A stretch of 64,000 bases of DNA, from NCBI GenBank assembly GCA_028829895.1, contig CM054177.1, positions 31,413,564 to 31,477,563 of the forward strand, read 5' to 3'. Origin of the DNA: Sinotaia quadrata (lineage: Eukaryota; Mollusca; Gastropoda; Architaenioglossa; Viviparidae). This document shows positions 1-12,705 of the stretch, piece by piece. How positions within the stretch are numbered: position 1 is the first letter of the stretch; every line of letters starts with the position of its first letter. Both the position numbers and the translations under genes were made by a program. Under the pieces are notes generated by a model, which was not told the DNA's origin, ran no database searches, and was given only the letters and a program-made list of their open reading frames with translations.

Positions 1-39
1 CCTTATATTCATAAATTAGGTTGAGTAAACCACCTCCTT

Positions 40-165
40 TTGCCCAGGCAAAATTGTATTTAGAACACCCTCCACGATCCAACCTTTACTCTCCCCACCT
101 TGGCATTATTTCTCTCCATTCCAGAAAATAAATCTCTCCCTCAAAGCTGTCGTTCGTCTGCAAAA
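40..165. repeat. dispersed repeat, copy A
   Basis: The stretch starting tgcccaggcaaaattg, followed by a pyrimidine-rich block with actctccccacc, recurs in diverged form at 4188-4325 (gcctgggcaaaattg ... actctccccacc ... tctgcgaaatcagc). The shared order of blocks shows common descent. No terminal repeats or coding capacity are visible. It is probably an old transposon fragment of unknown class. Confidence 0.5.
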
Positions 166-284
166 ATTATCCACAACAGGAAACAGGCATGAAACTCAAC
201 TCACTTGTGCTGTAGTCCGTCATTCTGTCCATTCAGTAAACGTGTGTAATCTTTCATTCCGTCCACTCTATAAGACTGTGAAGT

Positions 285-785
285 TCTGTGGGTAGTAAAG
301 CTATAAATAGTCATAGTGTGTGTGTAGTGTATTGGGTAGTAAAGCTATAAATAGTCAGTTTGTAGTGTATTGGGTAGTAAAGTTATAAATAGTTTGTAGT
401 GTATTGGTAGTAAAGCTATAAATAGTCAGCTTGTAGTGTATTGGGTAGTGAAGCTATAAATAGTTTGTAGTGTATTGGGTAGTAAAGCTATAAATAGTTT
501 GTAGTGTATTGGGTAGTAAAGCTATAAATAGTCAGTTTGTAGTGTATTGGGTAGTAAAGTTATAAATAGTTTGTAGTGTATTGGTAGTAAAGCTATAAAT
601 AGTCAGTTTGTAGTGTATTGGGTAGTAAAGTTATAAATAGTTTGTAGTGTATTGGTAGTAAAGCTATAAATAGTCAGCTTGTAATGTATTGGGTAGTGAA
701 GCTATAAATAGTTTGTAGTGTATTGGGTAGTAAAGCTATAAATAGTCAGTTTGTGGTGTAATGGACAGAAAAGCTATAAATAGAA
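285..785. repeat. minisatellite built on ctataaatag
   Basis: Alternating units of roughly 30-38 bp (gtagtgtattgggtagtaaa plus ctataaatag with or without tcag). Fourteen copies of tataaatag are present, with small indels between units. Each copy is a near-perfect TATA-box match, but no other promoter feature repeats with it. Confidence 0.9.
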
Positions 786-846
786 CACTAGGTGTAGATT
801 CAGTTTGCACACGAGTGCTCTTGAGATAAGGATTACAGGATTCAAA

Positions 847-1110
847 ACTACCAGCCACTTCTGAGTCAGATATCTAAGAACAAGCACAAGACTACCAGCC
901 ACTTCTGAGTCAGATATCTAAGAACAAGCACAAGACTACCAGCCACTTCTGAGTCAGATATCTAAGAACAAGCACAAGACTACCAGCCACTTCTGAGTCA
1001 GATATCTAAGAACAAGCACAAGACTACCAGCCACTTCTGAGTCAGATATCTAAGAACAAGCACAAGACTACCAGCCACTTCTGAGTCAGATATCTAAGAA
1101 CAAACACAAA
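847..1110. repeat. 44-bp tandem repeat, 6 copies
   Basis: The unit begins actaccagccacttctgagt and contains cagatatctaag. Copies are nearly identical and start every 44 bp from 847. No coding potential is seen. Confidence 0.95.
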
Positions 1111-1220
1111 CATTTGCGGGATGATTGACAATATTACAATTTCGCGTAACGTTTTAACCTATCACCTTTTCCATCAAATTCACAACTAAACTTCTTCCTC
1201 GGTTGAAAATCATTTTGTTC

Positions 1221-1223
<3 letters not shown>

Positions 1224-1265
<42 letters not shown>

Positions 1266-1269
1266 TGTG
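1224..1269. repeat. (GT)n microsatellite
   Basis: An almost pure GT tract of about 40 bp. Short frames reading CVCVCV / THTHTH across it are by-products. Confidence 0.95.
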
Positions 1270-2040
1270 AGAATCCGTGCGCGATCTATACTTATAAAGG
1301 ATTTTTTTTTTTAATCGGCATTGAGGTGGGCAGTTGGAATCAAGGGGAAAGAGACAGAGACAGAGAGGATAATTCAGCGAGAAATTAATTCTGGTTAATC
1401 TCACACGAGTCGCTTGTTGGAATACAATATTCTCTCAATCTTGTTCGGACCGAATACTTAGCAATTTCCTTGTGCTAAACGTCATGTCAGTCGACCGGGC
1501 TTTGAGCTAGAATGCTAAATAAAGCCTTGCTCATTAAGGTGTAGTTGTACTTGGTATGTCTCGCTAAACAATGCTAAGGCGAAGTAAAGACCAAAGACTA
1601 AAATTAGAGCGCTAAAGTCTAAAATTAGAGCGCTAAAGACAGTCTTGCTTAAATAACACGGTGTAATTTTGTCTTAAGCCCTCGGCCTAACAATGCTAAC
1701 AGCAAAGATGGGACTTGATTTAAGACCTGTCAATAACAGCGTCCTTATTTACTTGACACATCATGGCCAAACAATTCTATGATCTCAAACTAAATTGATA
1801 ATATTAACATCGCATATTAATCATGGAAACCTGTCGGTGTCTTAAGTGCATTGTTTAAAAAAAAATATTTTCGCTGTTTCATAAATAAATACTGAACTAG
1901 CCGAGAGGAGTTTGCATAGCGACTGAGGTTTCTCTTTATTCTAATTTATAGACACTGATCGCCATGCTTTATGGGTTTACCATTACCAACCTCACGTTGT
2001 GTCGTTCACTGCGAGCTTTTGTTATGACATTTATAAAATA
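1270..2040. other. non-coding stretch, no gene seen
   Basis: Mixed-sequence DNA with one short direct duplication (ctaaaattagagcgctaaag, about 1599-1640). I see no exon, RNA gene or transposon end here. Confidence 0.6.
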
Positions 2041-2345
2041 ATGATCTCGTTTTGTGGCTCACTAGGAGCACTTATGCGGTGATAATAAAGTTTTGTGGGT
2101 CACTATGAGCACTTATGCGATGATAATAAAGTTTTGTGGGTCACTATGAGAACCTATGCGATGATAATAAAGTTTTGTGGGTCACTAGGAGAACCTATGC
2201 GATGATAATAAAGTTTTGTGGGTCACTAGGAGAACCTATGCGATGATAATAAAGTTTTGTGGGTCACTAGGAGAACCTATGCGATGATAATAAAGTTTTG
2301 TGGGTCACTAGGAGAACCTATGCGATGATAATAAAGTTGTGTGGG
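2041..2345. repeat. 41-bp tandem repeat, about 7 copies
   Basis: Units read gatgataataaagttttgtg followed by ggtcactaggagaacctatgc. The array decays on its right side into looser matches up to about 2600 (aagttttgtggctcac). Confidence 0.95.
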
Positions 2346-2869
2346 GTCAGAGAAAAGATTCATACAATGATCATCAAGTTTTGTGGCTTACTGTGAATTT
2401 TTTACACAATGATCAAGTTTTGTGGCTCAGTGGGAGAGTTTATATGACGATCCAATTTCGTGGTTCACTTAGAACTTTCGCTGTGTCATTTATACAATGA
2501 TTACACAAGTTCGTGTCTCCTTGCGTAATGGTAATGCAATACAAAATGATGCTCATGTTTTGTGGCTCACTTGAGCGTTTCTGTCACTACAATAATCATA
2601 ATGTTTTCTGGCTCATTATCAGCATATGCTACGTCAATTGAACAACGGGGACCCCACGTTTGGTAGTTCTCTGAGAGTGTATATAAAATATTGTTCCTTA
2701 TCCTGTGTGTGAACGCTTGCTATGACTCACAGACAAGCATTGTGAAACATCATAAATGTTTCTATTACTGACCTTGATTTTCGCAATGGCGATAATATTT
2801 TGTGCATTTTGCCATAAAATTCTGGCAAGAATTGGTAACCCTACATGTTTTAAGTTTAAGGACCTTTTG

Positions 2870-4090
2870 GTAACTGTTACTTTTAGGTTAACTGGCTTCG
2901 GTAACTGCTAAGTTTAGGTTAAGTGACTTTCGTAATCTGCTTTTTTTTTTTACATTAATTGGATTTGGTAACTTACTTTTTGTGGGGCAAACTGGTTTTG
3001 GGAGCAGAACGTTTTTAAAGGTTAAATGGCTTTTTGGAACTGTGTTATTATTAGATTAGCTAACTTTGACATTTGCGTTATATTTTAGATTAATTGGCAA
3101 CAGTTATTGTGTTACGTTATAGGTTAACTGGCAACAGTTATTGAGTTACGTACTGATGTTAACTGGCTTTGGCAATTGTGTTACGTTATAGGTTAACTGG
3201 CAACAGTTATTGAGTTACGTACTGATGTTAACTGGCTTTGGCAATTGTGTTACGTTATAGGTTAACTGGCAACAGTTATTTAGTTACGTACTGATGTTAA
3301 CTGGCTTTGGCAATTGTGTTACGTTATAGGTTAACTGGCAACAGTTATTGAGTTACGTTATAGGTTAACTGGCAAAAGTTATTGAGCTACATTCTGGGGT
3401 TAACGGGTTTGGCAATGTGCTATATTTTATGTTAAAATGCTGTAGTTATTGAGTTACGTTCTGAGGTTAATGGGCTTCAGTAAATGAGTTACACTCAGAG
3501 GTTAAATGACTTTGTATACAAAATTAGTTAAGTTCTGAGGTTATTTGACTTTAATAACTGAGTTGTGTTTTGAGGTTAACTGGCTTTAGTAAATGAGTGA
3601 TGTCTGGGGGTTATTGGCTTAGTAAATTAGTTATTTGGAGGTTAACTGGCTTTATTAGATAAGTTAAGTCTGGAAGTTAACTAGCTCTGGGAAATAGGTG
3701 AGTTTGGGGGTTAACTGGATTTAGTAACTGATTTACGTTTTGGGGGCTAACTGGCTTTAATAAATGAATTAAGTTTTGAGTTTGAAGACTTTAGTAAATG
3801 TGTGACATTGGAGGTTAAATGGCATTTTTAGTAAATGAATCAAGTTTGGGGGTTAAATGGTTTTTATTAATTTTTTTTTTTACAAAAACAGGTTTTAATA
3901 AATGAGTTAAAATAGGTTACGTCCTGAAGTTAATGGCTTTTTAGTAAATTTAGAATTTAACTTGGCCCTAGTAAATTTAATTCATTTACTAGGGCCAAGT
4001 TTAGTAGTTAAGTGGCTTTAGTAAAATTTAAGTGGGGGGGGGGGTAACTGGTTGTAATAAATGAGTTAAGTTGGAAATTATCTGTGTTAG
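2870..4090. repeat. degenerate gttaactggcttt repeat with an inner 69-bp array
   Basis: A loose repeat of gttaactggctttggtaa-like words fills this stretch. Between about 3111 and 3365 it contains a sharper 69-bp unit in nearly four copies (gttacgttataggttaactg ... actgatgttaactggctttg). This suggests an old diverged array in which one part was recently re-amplified. A poly-G run lies near 4032-4043. Confidence 0.85.
3959..4001. repeat. perfect 18-bp inverted repeat (hairpin)
   Basis: aacttggccctagtaaat (3959-3976) and its exact reverse complement (3984-4001) flank a 7-base loop. It lies inside the degenerate gttaactgg array and probably arose by inverted copying of one unit. Nothing suggests a transcription terminator role. 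Confidence 0.9.
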
Positions 4091-4187
4091 GAAACTGAGT
4101 TAATTTGCAGAGGGTTCCGTGTGGTAAAGGCCACAGACGCTAAAGATGTCTTAACAGTTAAAACTCGGAAAGAGTAGGCCGTCAGCC

Positions 4188-4325
4188 GTTGCCTGGGCAA
4201 AATTGCACTTAAAAAATTTAGTACCCCCCTCCAACGTCTTCTAATTTTTTCACTCTCCCCACCCCTGTCACTAAATTTCTTACTTCCTTTCACCATCTGC
4301 GCTTACGCCTGTCTGCGAAATCAGC
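4188..4325. repeat. dispersed repeat, copy B
   Basis: A diverged partner of the stretch at 40-165, sharing gcctgggcaaaattg and actctccccacc in the same order and orientation. Confidence 0.5.
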
Positions 4326-4395
4326 GTCAATTGGAAGGGATATTAAATCTATCTCAAGAAAAACCAGAAATGAAAAAAAAAGCCTATCAAACTGT

Positions 4396-5075
4396 CGTCC
4401 CACTCAGACAGTAAGAGTGCAGAAAATTACAATACTGCAATATCTTACTTTCACTCTCTGACAATAAACGACGATATTATCATCCCACTTGTAATAGAAA
4501 GTAAGAGTGCAGAAAATTACAATACTGTCGTCTTAACTTCACTCTGTGACGACAAACTATTATCACCCCATTTGTAATAGAAAGTAAGAGTGCAGAAAAT
4601 TACAATACTGTCGTCTTAACTTCACTCTGTGACGACAAACTATTATCACCCCATTTGTAATAGAAAGTAAGAGTGCAGAAAATTACAATACTGTCGTCTT
4701 AACTTCACTCTGTGACGACAAACTATTATCACCCCATTTGTAATAGAAAGTAAGAGTGCAGAAAATTACAATACTGTCGTCTTAACTTCACTCTGTGACG
4801 ACAAACTATTATCACCCCATTTGTAATAGAAAGTAAGAGTGCAGAAAATTACAATACTGTCGTCTTAACTTCACTCTGTGACGACAAACTATTATCACCC
4901 CATTTGTAATAGAAAGTAAGAGTGCAGAAAATTACAATACTGTCGTCTTAACTTCACTCTGTGACGACAAACTATTATCACCCCATTTGTAATAGAAAGT
5001 AAGAGTGCAGAAAATTACAATACTGTCGTCTTAACTTCACTCTGTGACGACAAACTATTATCACCCCATTTGCGA
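4396..5075. repeat. 83-bp tandem repeat, about 7-8 copies
   Basis: The unit contains gtaatagaaagtaagagtgc, agaaaattacaatactgtcg and cactctgtgacgacaaac. Copies from about 4574 are virtually identical. The first copy (4396-4573) and the last (to about 5150) are diverged. Confidence 0.95.
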
Positions 5076-5689
5076 CAAATGCAGAAAGTGACAGAAAATG
5101 ACGGTGCTGAAAATGACAGTAGTCGTGTCTTACTTCTATTCTGTCATGACAAACGAATCGCAACATACCGATCGGCCTCTGTTCCACTGACCTACAAAAA
5201 AATTCTATAGCGAATTCTACAATGTTTCTCTGAGTCACTGCACACAATGGTAACGTAATTTTTAATTTTAAATGAAGCAGAAGAACACCTTTAAAAATGA
5301 AAACTTGCTAATTCACTGTTTATACATGTATTTCCTTATTTACGCGGGTGGTGGGTTGTTGAATACCGATGTTTATTTTATAAGTATAAAAATGGAATTA
5401 ATAAAATACAAGTAAACACACAAGCTAACAAACAAACCAGGTGTTTAATATGTTCTATATCGGGTGAAACATTTCAAAATATATTTACAATATTTTCATG
5501 TCATATATAGCGTCGCAGGAGACAGTACTACCAGCCGAACCACGAACCACACATACACACACAAACATATACTGGCATATACACAAATGTGACACTGACA
5601 AACTCAAGACAGACACAAAAGAGCATATACTAACAGATTCACACATCCACTGGCCTCAGTCTTACACACTTCTACTCACCCATACACAC

Positions 5690-5850
5690 TTCTACTTACT
5701 GTCTCACTCCTACATACTTGTACTCCCCGTCTCACTCCTACATACTTGTACTCCCCGTCTCACTCCTACACACTTGTACTCCCCGTCTCCTACACACATG
5801 TACTCCCCGTCTCCTACACACTTGTACTCACCGTCTCACTCCTAAACACT
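5690..5850. repeat. 28-bp tandem repeat
   Basis: Units of ctcactcctacacacttgta plus ctccccgt, five to six copies with one internal shortening. The overlapping proline/serine/threonine-rich frames are by-products. The flanking 5076-5689 holds no recognisable gene. Confidence 0.9.
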
Positions 5851-6049
5851 TATACTTTAGAATTACAAAGTATCTAATAATGGACTGTAAGAGAAAGGGC
5901 ATATAATTAGTTTACAACTTCTATTTGTATCTGCTAAAATGTCCTCTCTCTACTTAATAGTATAGCAAAGCCATTCGTCCCAAATTTCTCCAATCTTTTT
6001 GTTGGCTGCATTGCACAGGTATAGAATGGCGAGTTCAGGGATGTCAGTT

Positions 6050-6345
6050 GCAGGTGGGGGTGGAATAAGGAAAGGATTGCAAAGTACATGTATGCTGTGG
6101 GTGGGGGTGGAATAAGGAAAGGATTGCAAAGTACATGTATGCTGTGGGTGGGGGTGGAATAAGGAAAGGATTGCAAAGTACATGTATGCTGTGGGTGGGG
6201 GTGGAATAAGGAAAGGATTGCAAAGTACATGTATGCTGTGGGTGGGGGTGGAATAAGGAAAGGATTGCAAAGTACATGTATGCTGTGGGTGGGGGTGGAA
6301 TAAGGAAAGGATTGCAAAGTGCATGTATGCTGTGGGTGGGGTTTA
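6050..6345. repeat. 46-bp tandem repeat, about 6 copies
   Basis: The unit reads gtgggggtggaataaggaaa then ggattgcaaagtacatgtat gctgtg. Because 46 is not a multiple of 3 and the unit lacks minus-strand stops in every frame, all three minus frames stay open (102-149 codons) and encode the same cyclic peptide. I regard none as a gene. Confidence 0.95.
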
Positions 6346-6659
6346 CTATCACTTGTGGCTGGCCCGATTACAACCTGTATCACACAAGGAAAACAAAGAC
6401 GAAGTAATCACGAGCCAGAAAGCAACAGTAGATGAAAGAAATTAGAAACGAGTGGCAAACGTGTGTGTACTTTAAATTAAAGCGTAGTTTATTGCATTTT
6501 GCTGAAAGGCATATACAAATTCTTGCAAAATGATGAGTAAATAAAGACTAGGAAGGCAGAAAATGCTCTCTGTTTAGCTGGGCCTAAAACTGAATGCATG
6601 TGGTCATTCACAAATGACTTGAACCGCAAATAGTAAGCATGGCGTAATAAACAACTTTA

Positions 6660-7160
6660 GCTGGACCTCAGACCGTACAGTTTTTCACACAAGACAGATG
6701 GACCTCAAACTATACACAACTAGTTTTCACACAGTAACTGGACCTCAAACTATACACAACTAGTTTTCACACAGTAACTGGACTTTAAACTGTACACAAC
6801 TAGTGTTTTACAACAGTAAGTGAACCTCAAACTTTACACAACTAGTGTTTCACACATGAGTAACTTGATCTGAAACTATACACAACTAGTTTTTCACACA
6901 TAGTAGTTTGTCCTCAAACTACACACAACTAGTGTTTACATATAATAGCTTGATCTGAAACTATATACTACTTTTTCACACATAGTAGTTTGATCTGAAA
7001 CTATATACTAGTGTTTCACACAGAGTAGTTTGACCTCAAACTGTACACAATTAGTGTTTACACATATCAACTTTATCTCAAACTATACACAACTAGTGTT
7101 TCACACATAAAAACTTTACCTCAAATTATACACAAATAGTTTTTCACACATACTAGCTTG
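6660..7160. repeat. diverged tandem repeat around cacaactagttttcacac
   Basis: Ten or more loosely conserved 40-50 bp units of the form gacctcaaactatacacaac then tagtgtttcacacat. Divergence is high, so the array is older than its neighbours. Confidence 0.85.
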
Positions 7161-7690
7161 AACTGTTGACTAATGACTCACTGGCTGACCACAGGTCATA
7201 AACCTATTCACGCCTCGCCTCTCGGTGCATCGAAATAAAAAGACCACACAGACAGTACAGTACAGACGAAAAGAGAGAATTTATAATTCTCAGATATCAG
7301 ACCAGACAAAATAGAACTTTATAATTCTCTGGCATTGTTGACGTCACAGACTTTAACAAATCATGACATCTTACATAAGCATTGCAGAATAAGTGACGTG
7401 CAGACCCGGATGGGTAACATTATTCAAAGACGAAGTAATTGCAACAGCCTGACACTAATTTCAGGAAATGCCGCCAATTTGAACCACGTGAGTGTAGTAT
7501 GTGCCTGGTCCTGGTCACCCCTCAAGTAAAGGTCATTGTCAAATTTCACCCAGATCATTGCAATACGTCCTAATTGGAGACTGTGGATTTAACGCCCGCT
7601 AGTCAAGTACTTAAATATTCTGATTGTTTGACTTAATTTTCAACGTCCTCTTCCAACTTTCGCTGATTTCACAGATAGGCACAAGCCATT
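7160..7690. other. non-coding stretch, nothing recognised
   Basis: Mixed sequence between two minisatellites. No exon with plausible splice sites, RNA gene or terminal repeat was recognised. Confidence 0.5.
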
Positions 7691-7696
7691 TTGTAA

Positions 7697-8515
7697 AGAT
7701 ATCTATGCTGTGGAAGTGAGAGAGAGATATCTATGCTGTGGATGTGAGAGAGAGATATCTATGTTGTGGATGTGAGAGAGAGATATCTATGCTGTGGATG
7801 TGAGAGAGAGATATCTATGCTGTGGATGTGAGAGAGAGATATCTATGCTGTGGGTGTGAGAGAGAGATATCTATGCTGTGGATGTGAGAGAGAGATATCT
7901 ATGCTGTGGGTGTGAGAGAGAGATATCTATGCTGTGGATGTGAGAGAGAGATATCTATGTTGTGGATGTGAGAGAGAGATATCTATGCTGTGGATGTGAG
8001 AGAGAGATATCTATGCTGTGGATGTGAGAGAGAGATATCTATGTTGTGGATGTGAGAGAGAGATATCTATGTTGTGGATGTGAGAGAGAGATATCTATGC
8101 TGTGGATGTGAGAGAGAGATATCTATGCTGTGGATGTGAGAGAGAGATATCTATGCTGTGGGTGTGAGAGAGAGATATCTATGCTGTGGGTGTGAGAGAG
8201 AGATATCTATGCTGTGGGTGTGAGAGAGAGATATCTATGTTGTGGGTGTGAGAGAGAGATATCTATGTTGTGGGTGTGAGAGAGAGATATCTATGTTGTG
8301 GGTGTGAGAGAGAGATATCTATGTTGTGGGTGTGAGAGAGAGATATCTATGTTGTGGGTGTGAGAGAGAGATACGATGTTGTGGGTGAGAGAGAGATATC
8401 TATGCTGTGGGTGTGAGAGAGAGATACGATGTTGTGGGTGAGAGAGAGATATCTATGCTGTGGGTGTGAGAGAGAGATACGATGCTGTGGGTGTGAGAGA
8501 GAGATACGATGCTAT
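7697..8515. repeat. 28-bp tandem repeat, about 29 copies
   Basis: The unit is gatatctatgctgtggatgt followed by gagagaga. Variant positions (ctg/ttg, gat/ggt) are distributed in blocks, as expected of unequal exchange. Toward the right end units shorten to gagatacgatg. This is the longest array by copy number in the left half. Confidence 0.97.
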
Positions 8516-9240
8516 GGGCCAAATTGGGCCGCCCTCGATGAGTACACAAGGATGCTTGTGGCCTACTCTCTCACACTTGCCAGTGACGCCACCTACAGCA
8601 TTATCGACGGTGGAAACAACATCAACAAAAAAGACAATTGTCGACATTGAGACATTCCTCATAAACGGCACAACGGTGTGGGAGGTTCCCACCTCTCTTC
8701 CACCACTGACAGCAACATCAACGCCAACAACAATAGTGCCATCAACAGAAACGAAGGCCCAAAACAAAGAAAAGAAAAAGAGAAATAGACCGCCTCAGCT
8801 CATCAAGCGTGACACGAGACAACAAGAGTGTCAACAACAACAACAACGGCCTCAACAACGCCAAAAAATAACCACCACCAACAACAGCGGCGACAACAAC
8901 AATGACAGTACTATTAGCAGTGGTATCCGCAGTGGGGATATTTTAACCTCCCCGTTGCGGACATGATACAGCTTCTGCTCGACCATCTGTACTGGCCGCC
9001 AGTGCCCACCTATGTGCATCTCAATAGACACCGGGTACAGCCACAACATCAGAGAGAGAGCGACGACAATATCACCAGTGAGGAGACCGGGGGGGGGGGG
9101 GTGAACATCCCGGACGCACGTACACACTAGGTATAAACTTGGTGTGTTACTAACCTGGGTTCTGTAAAACAACACCTCCCACCCACCCTCCCACTTCAAC
9201 ATCTGGAACGACAGCAACAACATCCTCCCACGGAATACCG
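8516..9240. other. CAA/ACA-rich low-complexity block
   Basis: A GC-richer block with many CAA/ACA/AAC triplets and a poly-G run (about 9090-9101). A plus-strand frame continues out of the minisatellite to 8966 and is rich in Thr, Gln and Asn, but the opposite strand is open too and no conserved domain is visible. It could be a fragment of a coding sequence or a simple-sequence-rich spacer. I favour spacer. Confidence 0.4.
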
Positions 9241-9348
9241 GGCTAAAGTTCGCCTTTGCCGGCCAGACACGTTTGCAACGAAAAACAGGCCACCCTTCAT
9301 CATCGTTTTCCTTTCTACTTACCTTCCACCCCGTCTTTCATCATATTT

Positions 9349-9420
9349 AACTCTCCTAACAGAGGCACGCCTCGTGCCAGGGAAGAAATCGGCGGAAGCT
9401 GCAAAACCCCAATCATCCAA
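9349..9420. repeat. dispersed repeat, copy C
   Basis: The stretch aactctcctaacagaggcac ... gaaatcggcggaa is matched by a diverged copy at 50673-50745 (aactctaccaacagcggcac ... gaaatcggcggaa), in the same orientation 41 kb away. No transposon ends were found. Confidence 0.5.
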
Positions 9421-10840
9421 ATATCCATGTATCCAGAGATAAAGGTTTGAGTTTGGTAGATTTTGTAATTTTGCCCGAGCACTGTGCAAAGATCTACTCT
9501 TTCTGACTTTTAATTGCGAGCGCGTCCTGTACAATACTAGATCCAGCTTATCGACCATCGGATGGAGAAGACACTAAACCCACCAACCTAAAGGTAGGGT
9601 GCGATTCAAGATCGGTCATTAGTTTTTCATCCCAAGTTAGGATCGAACCACAAGTTAGAATAAAACCACAACCACATGGGTGGTTCTGTTTGTCCCTCTT
9701 AGAGGTCTAACATAAGAAATCTACTTCATAAGTGTGTACGGGAATGCAAATTTATTTTTCACACAGTCCTTCGGGTGCATGAGTTTTGAGCCCATCACTT
9801 CTTACAAATTAACAAACAGCACAGCGTTCTGGCAGAGAAGGGAAATAATTCGGTTCCAGCAGCGTGTACGACATTCAAGATTACAACACTGATGATGCTA
9901 ACTACTAACACAGGAGCAGGCCTAATACTTATTTAGGATTAAAACTCATGATTAGGATCCATGTTAGAATTAAATGCTATCCGACTCTGAAACAGGCAGA
10001 ACATAGATTTCTTCCTGGGAACTGCATCTAAATGCAAAATCAGCGGAAGGAAACACCTTAAAAGAAGACCTAAAAACGAATACTGCTTTCAGTCGGAATG
10101 CGACAGCAACTCAGTTTCAGAAGTGTGTTAGGTGAGGTAGTTGGGGGGGGGGGGGGGAGTGCAGGCAAAGGCTACTGAAGGCTGTTGGGTATGAAAAGGT
10201 GATTTTTTTTTCCCGAACATGGTTCGATAGAGATCTCTGGGTGAGATCGTAGTTAGGTCAGACAGTGAGCGAGGGGTGAAGTGGGGGTCGTGGCTCTTGT
10301 CTCACACCTTTGATTATTATTTATAGATACAAACGTCCAGATACAGCCGCCGTCCTGCATTCACAAGACAAGGCTTCACAGCTGTACACGTGTTAACATC
10401 ACCACATTGATTGAACTTGTACTGCTGCATTCAGAATTACGCGTGCCTTTAGCATCAGTGGCAGGTGCAGAGTGTGAAGGGATATGACGGTGTGGGGGTC
10501 TGGCGTCTCTTTTCACACATCACAATAAGAGAAATTGTATTCTAAAATTACCCACCGGGTTTATAACCGACCCCAAATCTCTAACACTTGAAACAGTAAA
10601 TGATGTGATGAAATAAGGAATTAGGTAACATTGTACAAAAAGAAATTAGATTACATACGTACACAGACAGACCTATACAAATTGAAGACAGACGAAAAAA
10701 ACAATAAAAGGATTTAAATATTTAATAAACATGAAAATTATCAGTTAACGATACAAGAATGACAAATAGAACTATTTTCTCGAGATATATTTTTGATAAT
10801 GTTGACGAGTAGGTCATTATATACTTCTTTCCTCAACATC
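9421..10840. other. non-coding stretch with poly-G tract
   Basis: No exon or RNA gene recognised. A run of about 14-16 G occurs at 10143-10158 and a T tract at about 10203-10211. Confidence 0.5.
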
Positions 10841-10842
10841 AC

Positions 10843-11100
10843 AGTGAGTACCGGGTGTATAGGGTGTGCTATCCCCAACATCACAGTGAGTACCGGGTGT
10901 ACAGGTGTGCTATCCAACATCACAGTGAGTACCTGGTGTACAGGTGTGCTATCCCCAACATCACAGTGAGTACCTGGTGTACAGGTGTGCTATCCCCAAC
11001 ATCACAGTGAGTACCTGGTTTACAGGTGTGCTATCCCACATCACAGTGAGTACCTCGTTTACAGGTGTGCTATCCCACATCACAATGAGTACCAAGTGTA
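10843..11100. repeat. 41-bp tandem repeat, about 6 copies
   Basis: Units contain ccaacatcacagtgagtacc followed by tggtgtacaggtgtgctatc. Some units are shortened by 2-5 bases. Confidence 0.93.
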
Positions 11101-11424
11101 TTTTAATTTCGACCTGGTCAGAACTTGTCAAGTCGTCTTTATGAAAACGCTCCAATTGACGTCAATGTCCATTCTTTCTGAATGCTAAGTATCATTTCGA
11201 TTGTTAAAAATGTAACGTATGAAATCTGAAAGTAGCCAGTGTGGATCTCAACGTCACTGTTTACAAAACAAGGCAAGCAAAGCACATGAAATTCTTGTAA
11301 GACAGTGTGTCAATGAATTTGACTTTTTTACGCGTAATCATAAAACACAAATGATGGTTGATAGTAAAAAGAAAAACTTGTTAATTACAGGTATATAATT
11401 TCCCTTTTTTATCTTGTATATACT

Positions 11425-11630
11425 TAGTCTCCAGTTGGTCTGGTTAGTCTGAAGTCGGTCTGATTAGTCTGAAGTCGGTCTGATTAGTCTGAAGTTGATT
11501 TGGTTAGTGTAAAGTTGGTCTGATTAGTCTGAAGTTGGTCTGATTAGTCTCAAGTTGGTCTGATTAGTCTGAAGTTGGTCTGGTTAGTCTCAAGTTGGTC
11601 TGGTTAGTCTCAAGTTGGTCTGGTGAGGTT
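11425..11630. repeat. 20-bp tandem repeat, about 10 copies
   Basis: The unit is ggtctgattagtctgaagtt with a few substitutions (gaag/caag, gatt/ggtt). Confidence 0.95.
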
Positions 11631-11999
11631 TTAACAAGTGATAAATGTACAGATTCTGGAATTTGTTTTCTTTCTGTGTGTAATAAATAACGTAAGCTAT
11701 TAGTTAGGTGAAAAATCAACTTCTAACTAAATGCTTATACTCTGATTAATTATTTAAAAATAAAGATATAAAGTAGATCTATTTTTAAAAAATCTATTCA
11801 TTGAGTCTGCTATCGTCACAAAGCGCGAAATTGACTGGCCGGAAAGACTTTCTGCGTTTACAAAATTTACGAAGACCTGAACGGGTGGAATTAAAAACAT
11901 TAGGGGTCGGGTAGCTAATCATTTATACCACGCTTCAATCTGTTAAAGTGAGTCATAAATAAAAATAAATCATGGTTTTATGACTACTTCATGACAAGT

Positions 12000-12370
12000 T
12001 ATTATGTCTTTAAAGCTGACGTTCCATTATACTTCATCATAACGACTGTAAGAGCCATTGAAAGTTGACGTTCCATTAATAATTAATCATAAAGACTGTA
12101 AGAGCCATTACATTTTGAAAGTTGACGTTCCATTAATAATTAATTCATCATAAAGACTGTAAGAGCCATTATATTTTGAAAGTCGCGTTCCATTAATAAT
12201 TAATTCATTGCAAAGACTGTTAAAGCCATTGTGTCTTTAACAAGTTTAAATGAATACTTCAGAAGACGGTTAGAGTTATTATGTCTTCAAAGTCAACGTT
12301 CTATTAATATTTCACAAGAAAAATGTTAGAGCCATTATGTCTTTGAAGCCAGGATCTCATTAATAATTAA
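12000..12370. repeat. diverged ~60-bp tandem repeat
   Basis: Five to six units share aaagttgacgttccattaat and aaagactgtaagagccatta, with indels. Confidence 0.85.
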
Positions 12371-12373
12371 AAA

Positions 12374-12476
<103 letters not shown>

Positions 12477-12517
12477 GAGAATGTTTCGGTGCGGTTTGTT
12501 TGTTATTGTACTAGACT

Positions 12518-12705
12518 GTGTAATGAGACCCGTATTGTTACAAAGCTGTAGTGAGACCCGTATTGTTACAAAGCTGTAGTGAGACCCGTATTGTTACAAA
12601 GCTGTAGTGAGACCCGTATTGTTACAAAGCTGTAATGAGACCCGTATTATTACAAAAGCTGTAATGAGACCCGTATTGTTACAAAGCTGTAATGAGACCC
12701 GGAGA
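12518..12705. repeat. 27-28-bp tandem repeat, about 7 copies
   Basis: The unit is gtaatgagacccgtattgtt then acaaagct. The last copy runs into a GA-rich tail. The following stretch to about 13330 shows no gene. Confidence 0.93.

Noticed and set aside
5934..6383. Overlapping minus-strand frames of 102-149 codons
   Set aside because: They are the same 46-bp minisatellite read in three frames; a stop-free unit of that length keeps all frames open without selection.
8460..8966. 168-codon Thr/Gln-rich plus-strand frame as a gene
   Set aside because: It starts inside the 28-bp minisatellite, ends in CAA-type simple sequence, the opposite strand is also open, and no domain is visible.
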